DNA of 64,000 nt. Source: Pedobacter nyackensis (GTDB taxonomy: Bacteria; Bacteroidota; Bacteroidia; Sphingobacteriales; Sphingobacteriaceae). Both the position numbers and the translations under genes were made by a program. Shown one piece after another: positions 52,264 to 61,163 of the stretch. The stretch is taken from the NCBI RefSeq assembly GCF_900176505.1, contig NZ_FWYB01000003.1, positions 124,001-188,000 of the forward strand. The letters are read 5' to 3'. Each line of letters starts with the position of its first letter. Position 1 is the first letter of the stretch. The notes below the pieces were generated by a model. That model was not told where the DNA came from, did no database searches, and worked only from the letters and a program-made list of their open reading frames with translations.

Positions 52264-53343
52264 TTAATTCGCGTCATCTTTCACATCTGCCGCAGTCTCA
52301 ATAACTTTACCACCGCTTCTTAGTTGATTGCTCAATAGTTCTTCCTGCTCTCTCCTGTTCTTTACAATGTGGGTAGCTGCAAACACTGCTTCGATAAACG
52401 AAGAAGGGTCTGCCAGGTTTTTTCCTGCAATATCATAACCCGTTCCATGGTCAGGAGAAGTACGTACGATTTTTAAACCAGCCGAGAAGTTTACCCCTGT
52501 ACCAAAAGCAATCGTCTTGAATGGAATCAATCCCTGGTCGTGGTACATGGCCAGCACAGCATCAAACTGTTTGTGGCTTCCCTTTCCAAAGAAACCGTCA
52601 GCAGGATATGGTCCGAAACAGATAACTCCTTTATCAAAGGCCTCATGAATGGCTGGTGTGATAATATCTTCTTCCTCTTTACCCAATAAGCCATTATCGC
52701 CGGCATGAGGATTTAATCCCAATACCGCAATTTTTGGTTTTTCAATCCAGAAATCCTTTTTCAGGCTTTCATTCATCATTACCAGTTTCTTAACGATTTT
52801 TTCTTTAGTGATGCTCTGCGAGATTTCTTTAACAGGAATATGTCCTGTTACTACACCTACGCGTATTTCTTCACTAATCATAAACATCAATACGTCGGCA
52901 CTGTTACTTTGTTCCTGTAAATATTCGGTATGTCCAGGAAACTTAAAGGTTTCCGATTGGATGTTATGCTTATTGATTGGAGCGGTAACCAGGGCGTCAA
53001 TTTCTCCTTTTAAAAGTGCATCTGTAGCTTTTTGAAGTGAGATGAGTGCATATTTTCCTCCGGTCTCGTTTGATACCCCAAGGTCAATTTTCACATCTTC
53101 CTCCCAGCAATTGATCAGGTTGGCTTTTTTTGGATTGGCGCTGGCCGGATCAGTAATTACGTTAAATACGAAATCAGTCAGACCCAAAGCCTTTCTATGA
53201 TAAGAAGCAACTTTTGTATGTCCGTAAACTATTGGCGTACAGTAGTCGAGGATGCTGTTATGCGATAAGGTTTTTAAGATTACTTCTAACCCAATCCCAT
53301 TTATATCACCAATGCTAATCCCAATTTTAATTTTATTGCTCAT
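52264..53343 (-). CDS. pdxA: 4-hydroxythreonine-4-phosphate dehydrogenase
   Basis: Oxidises 4-phosphohydroxy-L-threonine in the DXP-dependent pyridoxal phosphate pathway. It has 359 residues. The metal-binding histidines sit in FPGHTEYL, GLNPHAGDNG and YHDQGLIPFK; the start IGISIGDINGIGLEV and VRTSPDHGTGYDIAG are diagnostic. Its ATG is 99 bp from divergent rsmA, a pairing common in bacteria. The fatty-acid operon promoter follows directly after its stop. Confidence 0.95.
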   Translation of the reverse strand: MSNKIKIGISIGDINGIGLEVILKTLSHNSILDYCTPIVYGHTKVASYHRKALGLTDFVFNVITDPASANPKKANLINCWEEDVKIDLGVSNETGGKYALISLQKATDALLKGEIDALVTAPINKHNIQSETFKFPGHTEYLQEQSNSADVLMFMISEEIRVGVVTGHIPVKEISQSITKEKIVKKLVMMNESLKKDFWIEKPKIAVLGLNPHAGDNGLLGKEEEDIITPAIHEAFDKGVICFGPYPADGFFGKGSHKQFDAVLAMYHDQGLIPFKTIAFGTGVNFSAGLKIVRTSPDHGTGYDIAGKNLADPSSFIEAVFAATHIVKNRREQEELLSNQLRSGGKVIETAADVKDDAN

Positions 53344-53442
53344 ACCTGAATAGAAATTTGGCGCAAATTACAGATTTTCACCTTAATGTTAGCCGGATAC
53401 TGGTAAAACTTTAGTTATTTTGTACCTTTTAAGGGAGAATAT

Positions 53443-54225
53443 ATGAGTTTGGTTAAGGCAAAAAAACATTTAGGGCAACACTTTTTAACGGATAAAAAAA
53501 TCGCAGCAAAAATTGTAAACGGTCTTATTCACACCGATCAGTACAAACAGGTACTGGAAGTTGGTCCGGGAATGGGCATCCTGTCGGATCTCCTGCTGGA
53601 GCGTGAGGATCTCGAAACCTATATGATTGATATTGACGTAGAATCCTATCATTTCTTAAAAGAAAAGTATCCTCAAATGGGCAAAAGGCTTATCAATGGA
53701 GATTTTCTTAAGCTCGACCTTTCTGAAACTTTTAAAGACAAATACGCTATTATAGGTAATTTTCCTTACAACATATCCTCACAGATCCTGTTCAAGATCC
53801 TTGAAAATCGTCAGAATGTTGTCGAGATGGTGGGGATGTTCCAAAAGGAAGTTGCAGAGCGCTGTGCCTCAAAATCCGGGACTAAAGATTACGGAATACT
53901 AAGTGTACTGATTCAGGCTTATTACGATATAGAATATTTGTTTACCGTTAAACCAGGTACATTTAATCCACCTCCAAAAGTAAACTCGGGGGTAATCAGA
54001 CTTAGCCGCAACAATGTTGAAACACTTCCTTGTGATGAAAAGCTGTTCTGGCGAACTGTAAAAGCCGGATTTAACCAAAGGAGAAAAACATTGAGGAATG
54101 CGCTTTCGGGTGTAGTACCTAAAGATAAAATGGATACCCATCCGTTTTTTGATAAGCGTGCTGAGCAGCTAAGTGTAGCTGACTTTATTGAACTGACTTC
54201 GCACCTTACAGAACTTTCTAAATAA
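53443..54225 (+). CDS. rsmA: 16S rRNA dimethyladenosine transferase
   Basis: SAM-dependent enzyme dimethylating A1518 and A1519 of 16S rRNA during 30S maturation. It has 260 residues with AKKHLGQHFLTDKKI, SAM motif VLEVGPGMGILSDLL, catalytic IGNFPYNISSQILF (NLPY-like motif as NFPY) and FNQRRKTLRNALSG. It is divergent from pdxA and followed after 15 bp by a hydroxyacid dehydrogenase gene. Confidence 0.96.
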   Translation: MSLVKAKKHLGQHFLTDKKIAAKIVNGLIHTDQYKQVLEVGPGMGILSDLLLEREDLETYMIDIDVESYHFLKEKYPQMGKRLINGDFLKLDLSETFKDKYAIIGNFPYNISSQILFKILENRQNVVEMVGMFQKEVAERCASKSGTKDYGILSVLIQAYYDIEYLFTVKPGTFNPPPKVNSGVIRLSRNNVETLPCDEKLFWRTVKAGFNQRRKTLRNALSGVVPKDKMDTHPFFDKRAEQLSVADFIELTSHLTELSK

Positions 54226-54240
54226 CATCAAATACTGAAC

Positions 54241-55167
54241 ATGAAGGGTAAAATATTAATAGTTGATGATCTGCATCCTGTATTTAAAGAACGTGCCACT
54301 GCAATGGGTTATGAAGTTCATGATGAGCCTTTAATTACCAGAGCACAAACATTAACTACAATTGCGGATTATGTTGGTATTGCTGTTCGTACAAAATTCA
54401 AAATAGATCAGGAATTGATGGAAGCTGCGCCGAACCTTAAGTTTATTGCGAGGGCAGGGGCAGGACTGGATAATATTGATGTGGCTTTTGCCAAACAAAG
54501 GAATATAACTTTGTTGAATGCCCCTGAAGGAAATATGGATGCTGTTGGCGAACATGCTATAGGTTTATTGTTAAGCCTGATGAATAATTTCCGGAATGCA
54601 GATGTAGAAGTACGTAATGGCATATGGGATAGGGAAGGAAACCGTGGTTATGAGTTGAAGGGACGCACTGTAGGGATCATTGGTTATGGCTTTATGGGCA
54701 AAAGCTTTGCTAAAAAACTTTCGGGTTTTGGAGTTAATGTGATTGCTTACGATAAATATAAAACCGGTTTTAGTGATGAATACGCCAAAGAGGTAAGCAT
54801 GGAGGAGATTGTGAAGCAGAGCGATGTGCTTAGTCTTCATGTACCGCTAACAAAAGAAACAAGGCAAATGGTTGATGAGGAATATTTACTTCATTTCCGT
54901 AAGCCTATATTTTTTATCAATACGGCCAGGGGCGAAATTGTAAATACAAAAGCAGTTTTATCTGCGATTAAAGATAATAAAATCATTGCCGCTGGATTAG
55001 ATGTACTGGAGGTAGAGAAGTTTCCTGCTTTGGGCAGTCAGGATTGGTACAATGACCTTAAGGCATCGGGAAGAATCATCTTAACTCCACACGTTGGAGG
55101 CTGGACATTTGAGTCGTACCGTAAAATTTCAGAAGTTTTGGTGGATAAATTAATTCAATTCTCATAA
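54241..55167 (+). CDS. D-2-hydroxyacid dehydrogenase (phosphoglycerate dehydrogenase-like)
   Basis: NAD-dependent dehydrogenase, 308 residues, without the regulatory ACT domain of classical SerA. The Rossmann motif is GIIGYGFMGKSFAKKL (about 142-157), the catalytic Arg lies in FINTARGEIV, and the catalytic His in LTPHVGGWTFES. The N-terminal motif ARAGAGLDNIDVAFAK is typical of 3-phosphoglycerate dehydrogenases. It might make 3-phosphohydroxypyruvate for serine synthesis, but glycerate or another 2-oxoacid is possible. It sits 15 bp after rsmA. Confidence 0.85.
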   Translation: MKGKILIVDDLHPVFKERATAMGYEVHDEPLITRAQTLTTIADYVGIAVRTKFKIDQELMEAAPNLKFIARAGAGLDNIDVAFAKQRNITLLNAPEGNMDAVGEHAIGLLLSLMNNFRNADVEVRNGIWDREGNRGYELKGRTVGIIGYGFMGKSFAKKLSGFGVNVIAYDKYKTGFSDEYAKEVSMEEIVKQSDVLSLHVPLTKETRQMVDEEYLLHFRKPIFFINTARGEIVNTKAVLSAIKDNKIIAAGLDVLEVEKFPALGSQDWYNDLKASGRIILTPHVGGWTFESYRKISEVLVDKLIQFS

Positions 55168-55253
55168 GGCCTCTATTACAAATAGAATGCATTTATCATG
55201 TTTTTTCGATATATTTACTTTTTGAAAATACATGACTACTTTTTTATCTCATC

Positions 55254-56189
55254 GTGGCAACAGAAAAACCTCTCGTTTCAGTAGTTATAGCAACTTATAA
55301 CCGTAGTAATGTATTAAAATTCAGTATTGCTTCTGTTTTAAAACAAGATTATCAAAATTTCGAAATTATTGTCATTGGTGATCATTGTACCGATGATACG
55401 GAAGAGGTGGTAAATTCTTTTGTCGACAAAAGAATCAGTTTTTATAATCTGGAAGAAAATTTTGGGGAGCAATCTTATCCGAATAATATTGGTTTCCAAA
55501 AGAGTACTGGAGAATTAATTGCATGGCTAAATCATGATGATTTATGGTATCCTGAACATTTGAGTGCTTTGATGGAAAGTCTTTATCAGTCGGAATCCGA
55601 TTTAGTATACTCCTGGTTTCTAGCTTATAATGTTCACAAATTTAATCTGGCTTATAACCTTCCTGTATTTACCAAAGAGAATCGATACTTCCCGTTTTTT
55701 TTTATTCCGGCTTCTACATGGTTGGTAAAAAGGGATACCATTACCAAAGCTGGCTTATGGAAAAGTGCGAGGGAGATTTATAATGCTCCATCGCAGGAAT
55801 GGATTAACAGGGTAAATAAATTAGGTATGAAAATAACACCTGTACAGAAATTAAGTGTTATTGCTATTCAATCGGGCTGTCGCAAAGACTCCTATTTAAA
55901 TCGACAGGTGGAGGAGCATGAATATGTCTTTGAGCGTATGTACACTGCTGAATTTAGAGAAAATGTACTGACTGAGCTTTGTTATCATTTAGCTTTACGG
56001 CACAACAGGGTCTCTTTAAAAGAATATTTTTGGTTTTTTTTTAAGAAACCGATTGTCTTTTTTGCTATTCGTTATCGATTTAGCCCTCATGCTTTGACCA
56101 ATAGAATGAAATTTAGAAAAAAAGGTGGGGTGATTGATTATTTACGTGATGTACGTGGGTTGTCAAAACTAAACAGAGATACAAAATAG
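55254..56189 (+). CDS. Family 2 glycosyltransferase
   Basis: GT-A fold glycosyltransferase, 311 residues, starting at GTG 55254; the ATG at 55232 is in another frame. The N terminus has VSVVIATYNRSNVLKFSIASVLKQ and DHCTDDTEEVV, and the metal-binding region reads WLNHDDLWYPEHL. The C-terminal third is Phe/Lys-rich (WFFFKKPIVFFAIRYRF), perhaps membrane-associating. It is the first gene of a three-gene glycan set with a cupin and a flippase. Sugar donor and acceptor are unknown. Base composition looks AT-richer than the flanking housekeeping genes. Confidence 0.85.
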   Translation: MATEKPLVSVVIATYNRSNVLKFSIASVLKQDYQNFEIIVIGDHCTDDTEEVVNSFVDKRISFYNLEENFGEQSYPNNIGFQKSTGELIAWLNHDDLWYPEHLSALMESLYQSESDLVYSWFLAYNVHKFNLAYNLPVFTKENRYFPFFFIPASTWLVKRDTITKAGLWKSAREIYNAPSQEWINRVNKLGMKITPVQKLSVIAIQSGCRKDSYLNRQVEEHEYVFERMYTAEFRENVLTELCYHLALRHNRVSLKEYFWFFFKKPIVFFAIRYRFSPHALTNRMKFRKKGGVIDYLRDVRGLSKLNRDTK

Positions 56190-56193
56190 TTTT

Positions 56194-56715
56194 ATGATAA
56201 AAAATTTCACGAAAGACAAGCAAAATATTACTGCAGATTGGGAGCCGATAAATGCTTCAATGATTGAAGGTGTTGAATTTAAGGAAATCAGAAATGTAAT
56301 TAAAGACAATGGTTATTTAACAGAAATGTTTAGGTCAGAATGGTTTGATAACACTGAAATAGGCCAGGTATTTAGAGTGCATTTACAACCAGGAGCCATC
56401 TCTGCCTGGCATGCCCATGCTATAACAGTTGACAGGCTCTCGATAATTTATGGGGCTGTTAAAGTAGTTTTATTTGACGCTCGTCCTGATTCTCCTACTG
56501 CAGGGAAAATTAATGAATTTAAACTTAGCGAACATCGTCCGGGAACTGTACTTATTCCGCCAGGTGTGTGGCATGGCGTTCAGAATATCAATCACAATGC
56601 GAGTATGATATTAAATATGGTAGATAAAGCATATGTATATGAAAATCCCGATCACCTGCGTATAGATTTTGATGATCCTCAGATACCCTATACATTTGAA
56701 AAAAGATCAATTTAA
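56194..56715 (+). CDS. RmlC-like cupin (dTDP-4-dehydrorhamnose 3,5-epimerase family)
   Basis: A 173-residue cupin resembling dTDP-sugar 3,5-epimerases: FRVHLQPGAISAWHAHA aligns with the RmlC region containing the catalytic His, VVLFDARPDSPTAG with the sugar-binding strand, LIPPGVWHGVQN with its second cupin motif and KAYVYENPDHLRIDFDDP with the C-terminal Tyr region. The RmlC signature GLHYQ is absent, so it is a divergent member and may isomerise another sugar nucleotide or only bind one. It starts 4 bp after the glycosyltransferase and ends 12 bp before the flippase. Confidence 0.72.
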   Translation: MIKNFTKDKQNITADWEPINASMIEGVEFKEIRNVIKDNGYLTEMFRSEWFDNTEIGQVFRVHLQPGAISAWHAHAITVDRLSIIYGAVKVVLFDARPDSPTAGKINEFKLSEHRPGTVLIPPGVWHGVQNINHNASMILNMVDKAYVYENPDHLRIDFDDPQIPYTFEKRSI

Positions 56716-56727
56716 TACAATCAACCG

Positions 56728-58020
56728 TTGATCAGGAAAAGAGTATTTCAATACGGGGCTGCTCTTGTATTTACCAGGGGCATTTCTTTTTTATTCACTT
56801 TGCTGATTATTCGATCTTTACCCATTGGGGATATAGGTACTTACTACTTCCTCATAGGGATCTCAGCAGTTTTGGAAGTGTTTATAACCTGGGGAAGCCC
56901 AGTCTCAATCCAAACGCAAAGCGGCAAGAGTGAACATAGTAATATGGCATTTTCTGCTGCCCTACTTGGTGCTGGACTGTGCTTTTTTAGTTTAATTTTA
57001 TTTTTCTTCTTTCAAGCCCTTCATTTAATTCATGATTCGCTTAGTCCCATCGCAGTCATCTTTGTAGTCTCAAGCACTCTGGTTAACTCTTTTACAAGTA
57101 TTGCTTTGGCTTATTATCGAAGTATGCTCAATGTGAAGAATGATATTTATATTCTGCTGGCTAAAGAACTTGCCAAGTTCGTTATTCTGTTGGTAATTAA
57201 ATCAGTGTTTGATTTATCACTCCAGAGTATACTTGTTCTTCTAATTTGTATTAATGTGCTAACTATTCTATCCATTTTGATAGATCTTCAAATAAGAAAA
57301 AACAAAAAAGAGCTAACAATAAAAAAAGATATTTCCTTTTTAATGAAGCAGGGGAGGCTGTTAATGCCTACATTTTTTGTTTACTCATTTCCATTCATTC
57401 TTATAAGAATATTTGGCTACACCCATTTTGGTAAAGAAGCTACGGGGTTATTGAATATTTGCCTGCTTACCAATGCCGGATTTCAATTGTATGCAAGTAG
57501 CTGGGGGATGGCTGTGAAACCTATTATCGGGCATTTTAATAACTTGGAAGATAGATCTGCTATTTTTAAGGTATGGAAGGAAACAAATTGGGTCTATCTT
57601 TCTGGCTGCATTGTATTATACATCGTTTGCTTTGTATGCTATAAACAGGTTTTAGGATTATTTAAGTTAGATGCGGATGTGGCATCTGTCAGGCATTTGT
57701 ACTTTATAATACTTTTATACAATCTGGTTTATAGCATCGGTGCAATTAATAACAGTTTCCTGCAAATGCTGAAATTAACCGGGTACGAATTAAAAGGGAT
57801 GAGATTAGGCCTTCTTTTCTACCCGTTGATCATATGGTATTGTTTCGATAAGGACATTCAGACATTAGCATGGGCAGTAGTGCTTTTAGAGTTGTTTAAG
57901 CTAAGTGTACAGGAATTTGTACTCTATCGTAGATGTGAATTAAAACCACGATACCAATTATCAATTAGTGCTGTTGTTATTCTAATAACAGGGACTATAA
58001 CTTTAATATGCGTTTTTTGA
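56728..58020 (+). CDS. Lipid-linked oligosaccharide flippase (Wzx-like)
   Basis: A 430-residue polytopic membrane protein with about 12 hydrophobic helices (for example GAALVFTRGISFLFTLLIIRSLPIGD region at the N terminus and FSFPFILIRIFGY-like segments later), of the polysaccharide flippase superfamily. The start is TTG 56728; no in-frame ATG is available. It is the last gene of the GT2-cupin-flippase set and would export the glycan the set builds. It differs clearly from the other flippase at 17869. Confidence 0.8.
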   Translation: MIRKRVFQYGAALVFTRGISFLFTLLIIRSLPIGDIGTYYFLIGISAVLEVFITWGSPVSIQTQSGKSEHSNMAFSAALLGAGLCFFSLILFFFFQALHLIHDSLSPIAVIFVVSSTLVNSFTSIALAYYRSMLNVKNDIYILLAKELAKFVILLVIKSVFDLSLQSILVLLICINVLTILSILIDLQIRKNKKELTIKKDISFLMKQGRLLMPTFFVYSFPFILIRIFGYTHFGKEATGLLNICLLTNAGFQLYASSWGMAVKPIIGHFNNLEDRSAIFKVWKETNWVYLSGCIVLYIVCFVCYKQVLGLFKLDADVASVRHLYFIILLYNLVYSIGAINNSFLQMLKLTGYELKGMRLGLLFYPLIIWYCFDKDIQTLAWAVVLLELFKLSVQEFVLYRRCELKPRYQLSISAVVILITGTITLICVF

Positions 58021-58249
58021 TATCTAGTGTCTCATTAAACCTAACCATGTAGGGAAATATACTGAAAGACCATTTTAACAGAAACGCAATTATTCTATTT
58101 TTTGGAGGATCATTGCCTCAATGAATAGCAAAAACTACTCAGAAATATATTTATTATAATATAAGTTAGTAATCGTAATTTTTAGACCAAAAATGGACGT
58201 CGACCGCCTTTTTGCGTTATAACAGCTCAAAATCATTTCAGCTTAAAAA
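58021..58249. other. AT-rich spacer without recognised gene
   Basis: First part of the 347-bp gap between the flippase and greA. I see no ORF worth calling (the longest ATG frame, at about 58121, has twelve codons), no RNA gene, and no terminator close to the flippase stop. The rest of the gap is the greA promoter and leader. Confidence 0.5.
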
Positions 58250-58281
58250 TTTGGTTTTATGCTATTACCCTGTTATCTTCG
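58250..58281 (+). promoter_or_regulatory. Promoter of greA
   Basis: TTTG (58250-58253), a 20-nt spacer and TATCTTCG (58274-58281), one mismatch from TAnnTTTG. Transcription should begin near 58287, giving a greA leader of about 80 nt that contains the hairpin at 58294-58329. Confidence 0.6.
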
Positions 58282-58293
58282 TTTTAATTGAAG

Positions 58294-58340
58294 CAAGACT
58301 ATGTAGGCTTAGTAGCCGATGTAGTCTTGTTTGTTTTTTA
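58294..58340 (+). terminator. Terminator-like hairpin in the greA leader
   Basis: CAAGACTA (58294-58301) / TAGTCTTG (58322-58329), with an inner GGCT/AGCC stem, followed by TTTGTTTTTTA. It looks like an intrinsic terminator but lies about 7 nt after the predicted greA transcription start, about 270 bp from the upstream flippase. It may act as an attenuator (see findings). Confidence 0.65.
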
Positions 58341-58367
58341 TAGGATTTACACAAAAATAAACGAGCT

Positions 58368-58841
58368 ATGACAGAGGTAACGTATTATACCCAAGATGGT
58401 TTAGATAAACTGAAAGAGGAATTGCAATATTTGAAAACCACCGGAAGGCAGTTGATTTCAAAGGCAATTGCCGAAGCCAGAGATAAGGGCGATCTTTCAG
58501 AGAATGCAGAATATGATGCAGCTAAGGAAGCACAAGGTTTACATGAAGCAAAAATTTCTAAAATGGAGACAACCCTTTCAACCGCAAGGCTGATCGATGA
58601 GTCTAAATTAGATACCACGAAGGTGCTTGCGCTTTCTATAGTAAAAATAAAAAACATTAAAAACGGCGCTACCATGTCTTACCAGTTGGTAGCAGAATCA
58701 GAGGCCGACCTTAAAACAGGAAAGATCTCTGTAAAATCACCAATTGCAAAAGGATTACTAGGTAAATCTGTAGGTGATAAGACAGAAATCGAAGTGCCTG
58801 CAGGTAAAATGGAATTCGAAATATTAGAGATCAGCAGATAA
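58368..58841 (+). CDS. greA: Transcription elongation factor GreA
   Basis: Rescues backtracked RNA polymerase by stimulating transcript cleavage. It has 157 residues: an N-terminal coiled coil with the catalytic acidic tip (GDLSENAEYD, Asp42 and Glu45) and a C-terminal FKBP-like domain (SPIAKGLLGKSVGDKTEIEVPAG). Length is normal. The HIT gene follows after 9 bp. The leader upstream holds a promoter and a terminator-like hairpin. Confidence 0.96.
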   Translation: MTEVTYYTQDGLDKLKEELQYLKTTGRQLISKAIAEARDKGDLSENAEYDAAKEAQGLHEAKISKMETTLSTARLIDESKLDTTKVLALSIVKIKNIKNGATMSYQLVAESEADLKTGKISVKSPIAKGLLGKSVGDKTEIEVPAGKMEFEILEISR

Positions 58842-58850
58842 CATTAAAAT

Positions 58851-59243
58851 ATGGCAAGTATCTTTTCAAAAATCGTTAATCGTGAGATTCCAGCACATAT
58901 CGTTGCTGAAACTGCCGATTTCCTGGCCTTTCTGGACGTGAGTCCGTTGGTGATGGGACATGTACTGGTAATTCCTAAAAAGGAAGTAGATTACATTTTC
59001 GATATGGACGATGAAAGCTATTTAGGCTTATCCCTGTTTGCAAAAACAGTGGCTACTGGTGTAAAAAAGGCTTTCCCATGTAAAAAGGTAGGTGTTGCTG
59101 TAATTGGATTAGAAGTGCCACATGTGCACATTCACCTGATTCCAATGAACAATGTGAATGATATGAATTTCAGCAAAGCTAAGCTGCAACCAACGCAGGA
59201 AGAGCTGGCCGAAGCAGCAGCGAAAATTAAAGCTGTACTCTAA
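58851..59243 (+). CDS. HIT-family protein
   Basis: Histidine-triad nucleotide-binding protein, 130 residues, with the triad His91-x-His93-x-His95 (HVHIHLIP) and the start IFSKIVNREIPAHIV. HIT hydrolases act on nucleoside phosphoramidates such as AMP-lysine; the physiological substrate is unknown. It is co-transcribed with greA and ends at a strong bidirectional terminator. Confidence 0.92.
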   Translation: MASIFSKIVNREIPAHIVAETADFLAFLDVSPLVMGHVLVIPKKEVDYIFDMDDESYLGLSLFAKTVATGVKKAFPCKKVGVAVIGLEVPHVHIHLIPMNNVNDMNFSKAKLQPTQEELAEAAAKIKAVL

Positions 59244-59276
59244 AAAAATAAGATCAGGCTTCTGAAGCTTTGATAT

Positions 59277-59323
59277 AGCACAAAAAAGGAGCGACAAATG
59301 AATTGTCGCTCCTTTTTTGTGCT
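59277..59323. terminator. Strong bidirectional intrinsic terminator
   Basis: A perfect 21-bp inverted repeat (59277-59297 and 59303-59323) with a 5-nt loop. The GC core GGAGCGAC/GTCGCTCC is flanked by six A and six T, giving a T run on both strands. It separates greA-HIT from the convergent mazG-like gene. Confidence 0.9.
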
Positions 59324-59440
59324 GGTATAAGACAAGTTGTCTGTCTTGGTTTTTGTGAACAAAAAAATTGGTATCTGCGAAAGGGCATAGGAATATTTGC
59401 CTTCCTTCAAGGCAACTGTTCCAGCCATTGAGTAGATTGC

Positions 59441-59770
59441 CTATTTTTTTAACTTGTCATTATTCTTATGCCTGTCTGCATCCCTGATACTCTTCTTAAT
59501 CAGGTTCCTTTCCATCGCAGCAGTCAGATCGATTCCAGTCTGGTTAGCCAGGCAAATCAATACGAATAACACATCCGCCATCTCGTCACCTAAATCAACA
59601 GCCTCATCACTCTTTTTAAACGACTGCTCGCCATATTTTCGCGACATGATTCTGGCTACCTCGCCAACCTCTTCCATCAAAATAGCTGTGTTAGTTAATT
59701 CATTAAAATAACGGATACCAGTCGTTTTAATCCACTGATCTACCGTTTCCTGTGCTTCTGCTATAGTCAT
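59441..59770 (-). CDS. MazG-like nucleotide pyrophosphohydrolase
   Basis: A 109-residue all-alpha NTP pyrophosphatase of the MazG/dCTPase superfamily, starting at ATG 59770 (the upstream start at 59794 is a TTG inside dtd). The metal-binding pattern ExxE-n-ExxD is visible as LMEEVGEVARIM and LGDEMADVLFVL. Such enzymes clean up non-canonical nucleotides; the substrate is unknown. It follows dtd by 1 bp and is the last gene of the rsgA-dtd-mazG unit. Confidence 0.87.
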   Translation of the reverse strand: MTIAEAQETVDQWIKTTGIRYFNELTNTAILMEEVGEVARIMSRKYGEQSFKKSDEAVDLGDEMADVLFVLICLANQTGIDLTAAMERNLIKKSIRDADRHKNNDKLKK

Positions 59771-59771
59771 G

Positions 59772-60224
59772 TTATTCTTTATTTTTTGTGTCAAGAATTA
59801 TCGTTACCGGCCCGTCATTTACCAGGCTGATCTTCATATCAGCACCGAAAATGCCCGTTTGTACGTCTTTATTCAATAGCGAAGAAAGCTGTTTAATCAT
59901 CGCTTCGTAAAGTGGAATTGCCTTATCTGGTCGGGCGGCTCTGGTAAAACCAGGCCTGTTTCCTTTTTTTGTGGCTGCAAACAATGTGAATTGGCTAATC
60001 AGTAAGATGTTCCCGTCTATGTCGGCCAAAGCTTTATTCATTAAGCCTTGCTCATCTCCGAAAACCCTCATGTTAGCTATTTTCCCTGCCAGCCATTCCA
60101 TATCTTCTAAGCTATCGGCATCCTCAATGCCAAGTAAAACTAAGAAGCCGAGTCCGATAGTGCCGGTGGTATTCCCCTCTACAACACAGCTCGCTGAAGT
60201 AACTCTTTGTATAACCGCTCTCAT
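59772..60224 (-). CDS. dtd: D-aminoacyl-tRNA deacylase
   Basis: Hydrolyses D-amino acids (and Gly) from mischarged tRNAs. It has 150 residues with the two active-site motifs SQFTLFA and NDGPVTI, and the start MRAVIQRVTSASCVVEG. The Gly-cis-Pro of the second motif is present. It lies 18 bp after rsgA and 1 bp before the mazG-like gene. Confidence 0.95.
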   Translation of the reverse strand: MRAVIQRVTSASCVVEGNTTGTIGLGFLVLLGIEDADSLEDMEWLAGKIANMRVFGDEQGLMNKALADIDGNILLISQFTLFAATKKGNRPGFTRAARPDKAIPLYEAMIKQLSSLLNKDVQTGIFGADMKISLVNDGPVTIILDTKNKE

Positions 60225-60242
60225 AATGTACTTAAATTGCGT

Positions 60243-61163
60243 TTAGGCTCTGGTTTCGTTACCATGATAAATGCTCAGATAGCTTTCATATCTGCTCAAT
60301 TCTATTTCACCATTCTCTACTGCTTTAAGTACAGCACATCCAGGTTCATTGACATGCCTGCAATTGTTAAACTTGCATTGATTCATCAGGTCCCTCATTT
60401 CCCTGAAGTAATGTCCAAGTTCCTCAGGTTTAATGTCGAATATGCCCAGTTCGCGTATGCCCGGTGTATCGATTAAGTAACCACCAAAAGGTAAGGCATG
60501 CATTTCGGCAAAGGTAGTCGTATGTTGCCCCTTGTCGCTCGCTTCCGAGATTTCACCTGTTTTAATGCTATGGCCAGGTAGGAGCACATTGATCAGACTT
60601 GATTTTCCCACACCCGAATGGCCGGAGAATAAAGTGGTTTTATCTTTTAGTAAACTTTCAATCAAAGGAATGTTTGTGCCTTCAAGGGCAGAAACTGTAT
60701 AGCAAGGGTAACCAATGTTTTCGTAAATCCTTTGATATTCAGCCAATACCTCTAAGCCATCTTCATTATAAAGGTCGAGCTTATTAAAGATAAGCATGGC
60801 CGGGATATCATAAGCTTCGGCTGTTGCCAGAAAACGGTCAATAAAACCTAATGATGTTCGCGGAGAAGCTAAGGTAACCACTAAAAAAGCCTGGTCGAGG
60901 TTGGCCGCAATAATTTGCGCTTGTTTGGATAAATTGATGGATTTACGGATGATATAATTCCGCCTGTCGTACAATTTATTGATCACGCCATTGTCTGAGT
61001 TTGGTTCCAGCTCAAACCCTACCTGATCACCCACTGCAACAGGATTAGTGGTTTGAATACCTTGAATTCTGAACTTCCCTTTTATTCGGCAGTTGTATTC
61101 AAGCCCATTTTCTCCATGTACCTGATACCAGCTTCCCGTCGACTTTATTACTAATCCTTGCAT
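60243..61163 (-). CDS. rsgA: Ribosome small subunit-dependent GTPase RsgA
   Basis: Circularly permuted GTPase assisting late 30S maturation. It has 306 residues: an N-terminal OB fold (about 1-65), then the permuted G motifs in the order G4 FNKLDL, G1 GHSGVGKSSLIN and G3 DTPGIREL, and a C-terminal zinc knuckle (CKFNNCRHVNEPGCAV). A near-consensus -7 box (TACCTTTA, 61179-61172) lies 8 nt before the ATG. dtd and the mazG-like gene follow. Confidence 0.96.
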   Translation of the reverse strand: MQGLVIKSTGSWYQVHGENGLEYNCRIKGKFRIQGIQTTNPVAVGDQVGFELEPNSDNGVINKLYDRRNYIIRKSINLSKQAQIIAANLDQAFLVVTLASPRTSLGFIDRFLATAEAYDIPAMLIFNKLDLYNEDGLEVLAEYQRIYENIGYPCYTVSALEGTNIPLIESLLKDKTTLFSGHSGVGKSSLINVLLPGHSIKTGEISEASDKGQHTTTFAEMHALPFGGYLIDTPGIRELGIFDIKPEELGHYFREMRDLMNQCKFNNCRHVNEPGCAVLKAVENGEIELSRYESYLSIYHGNETRA

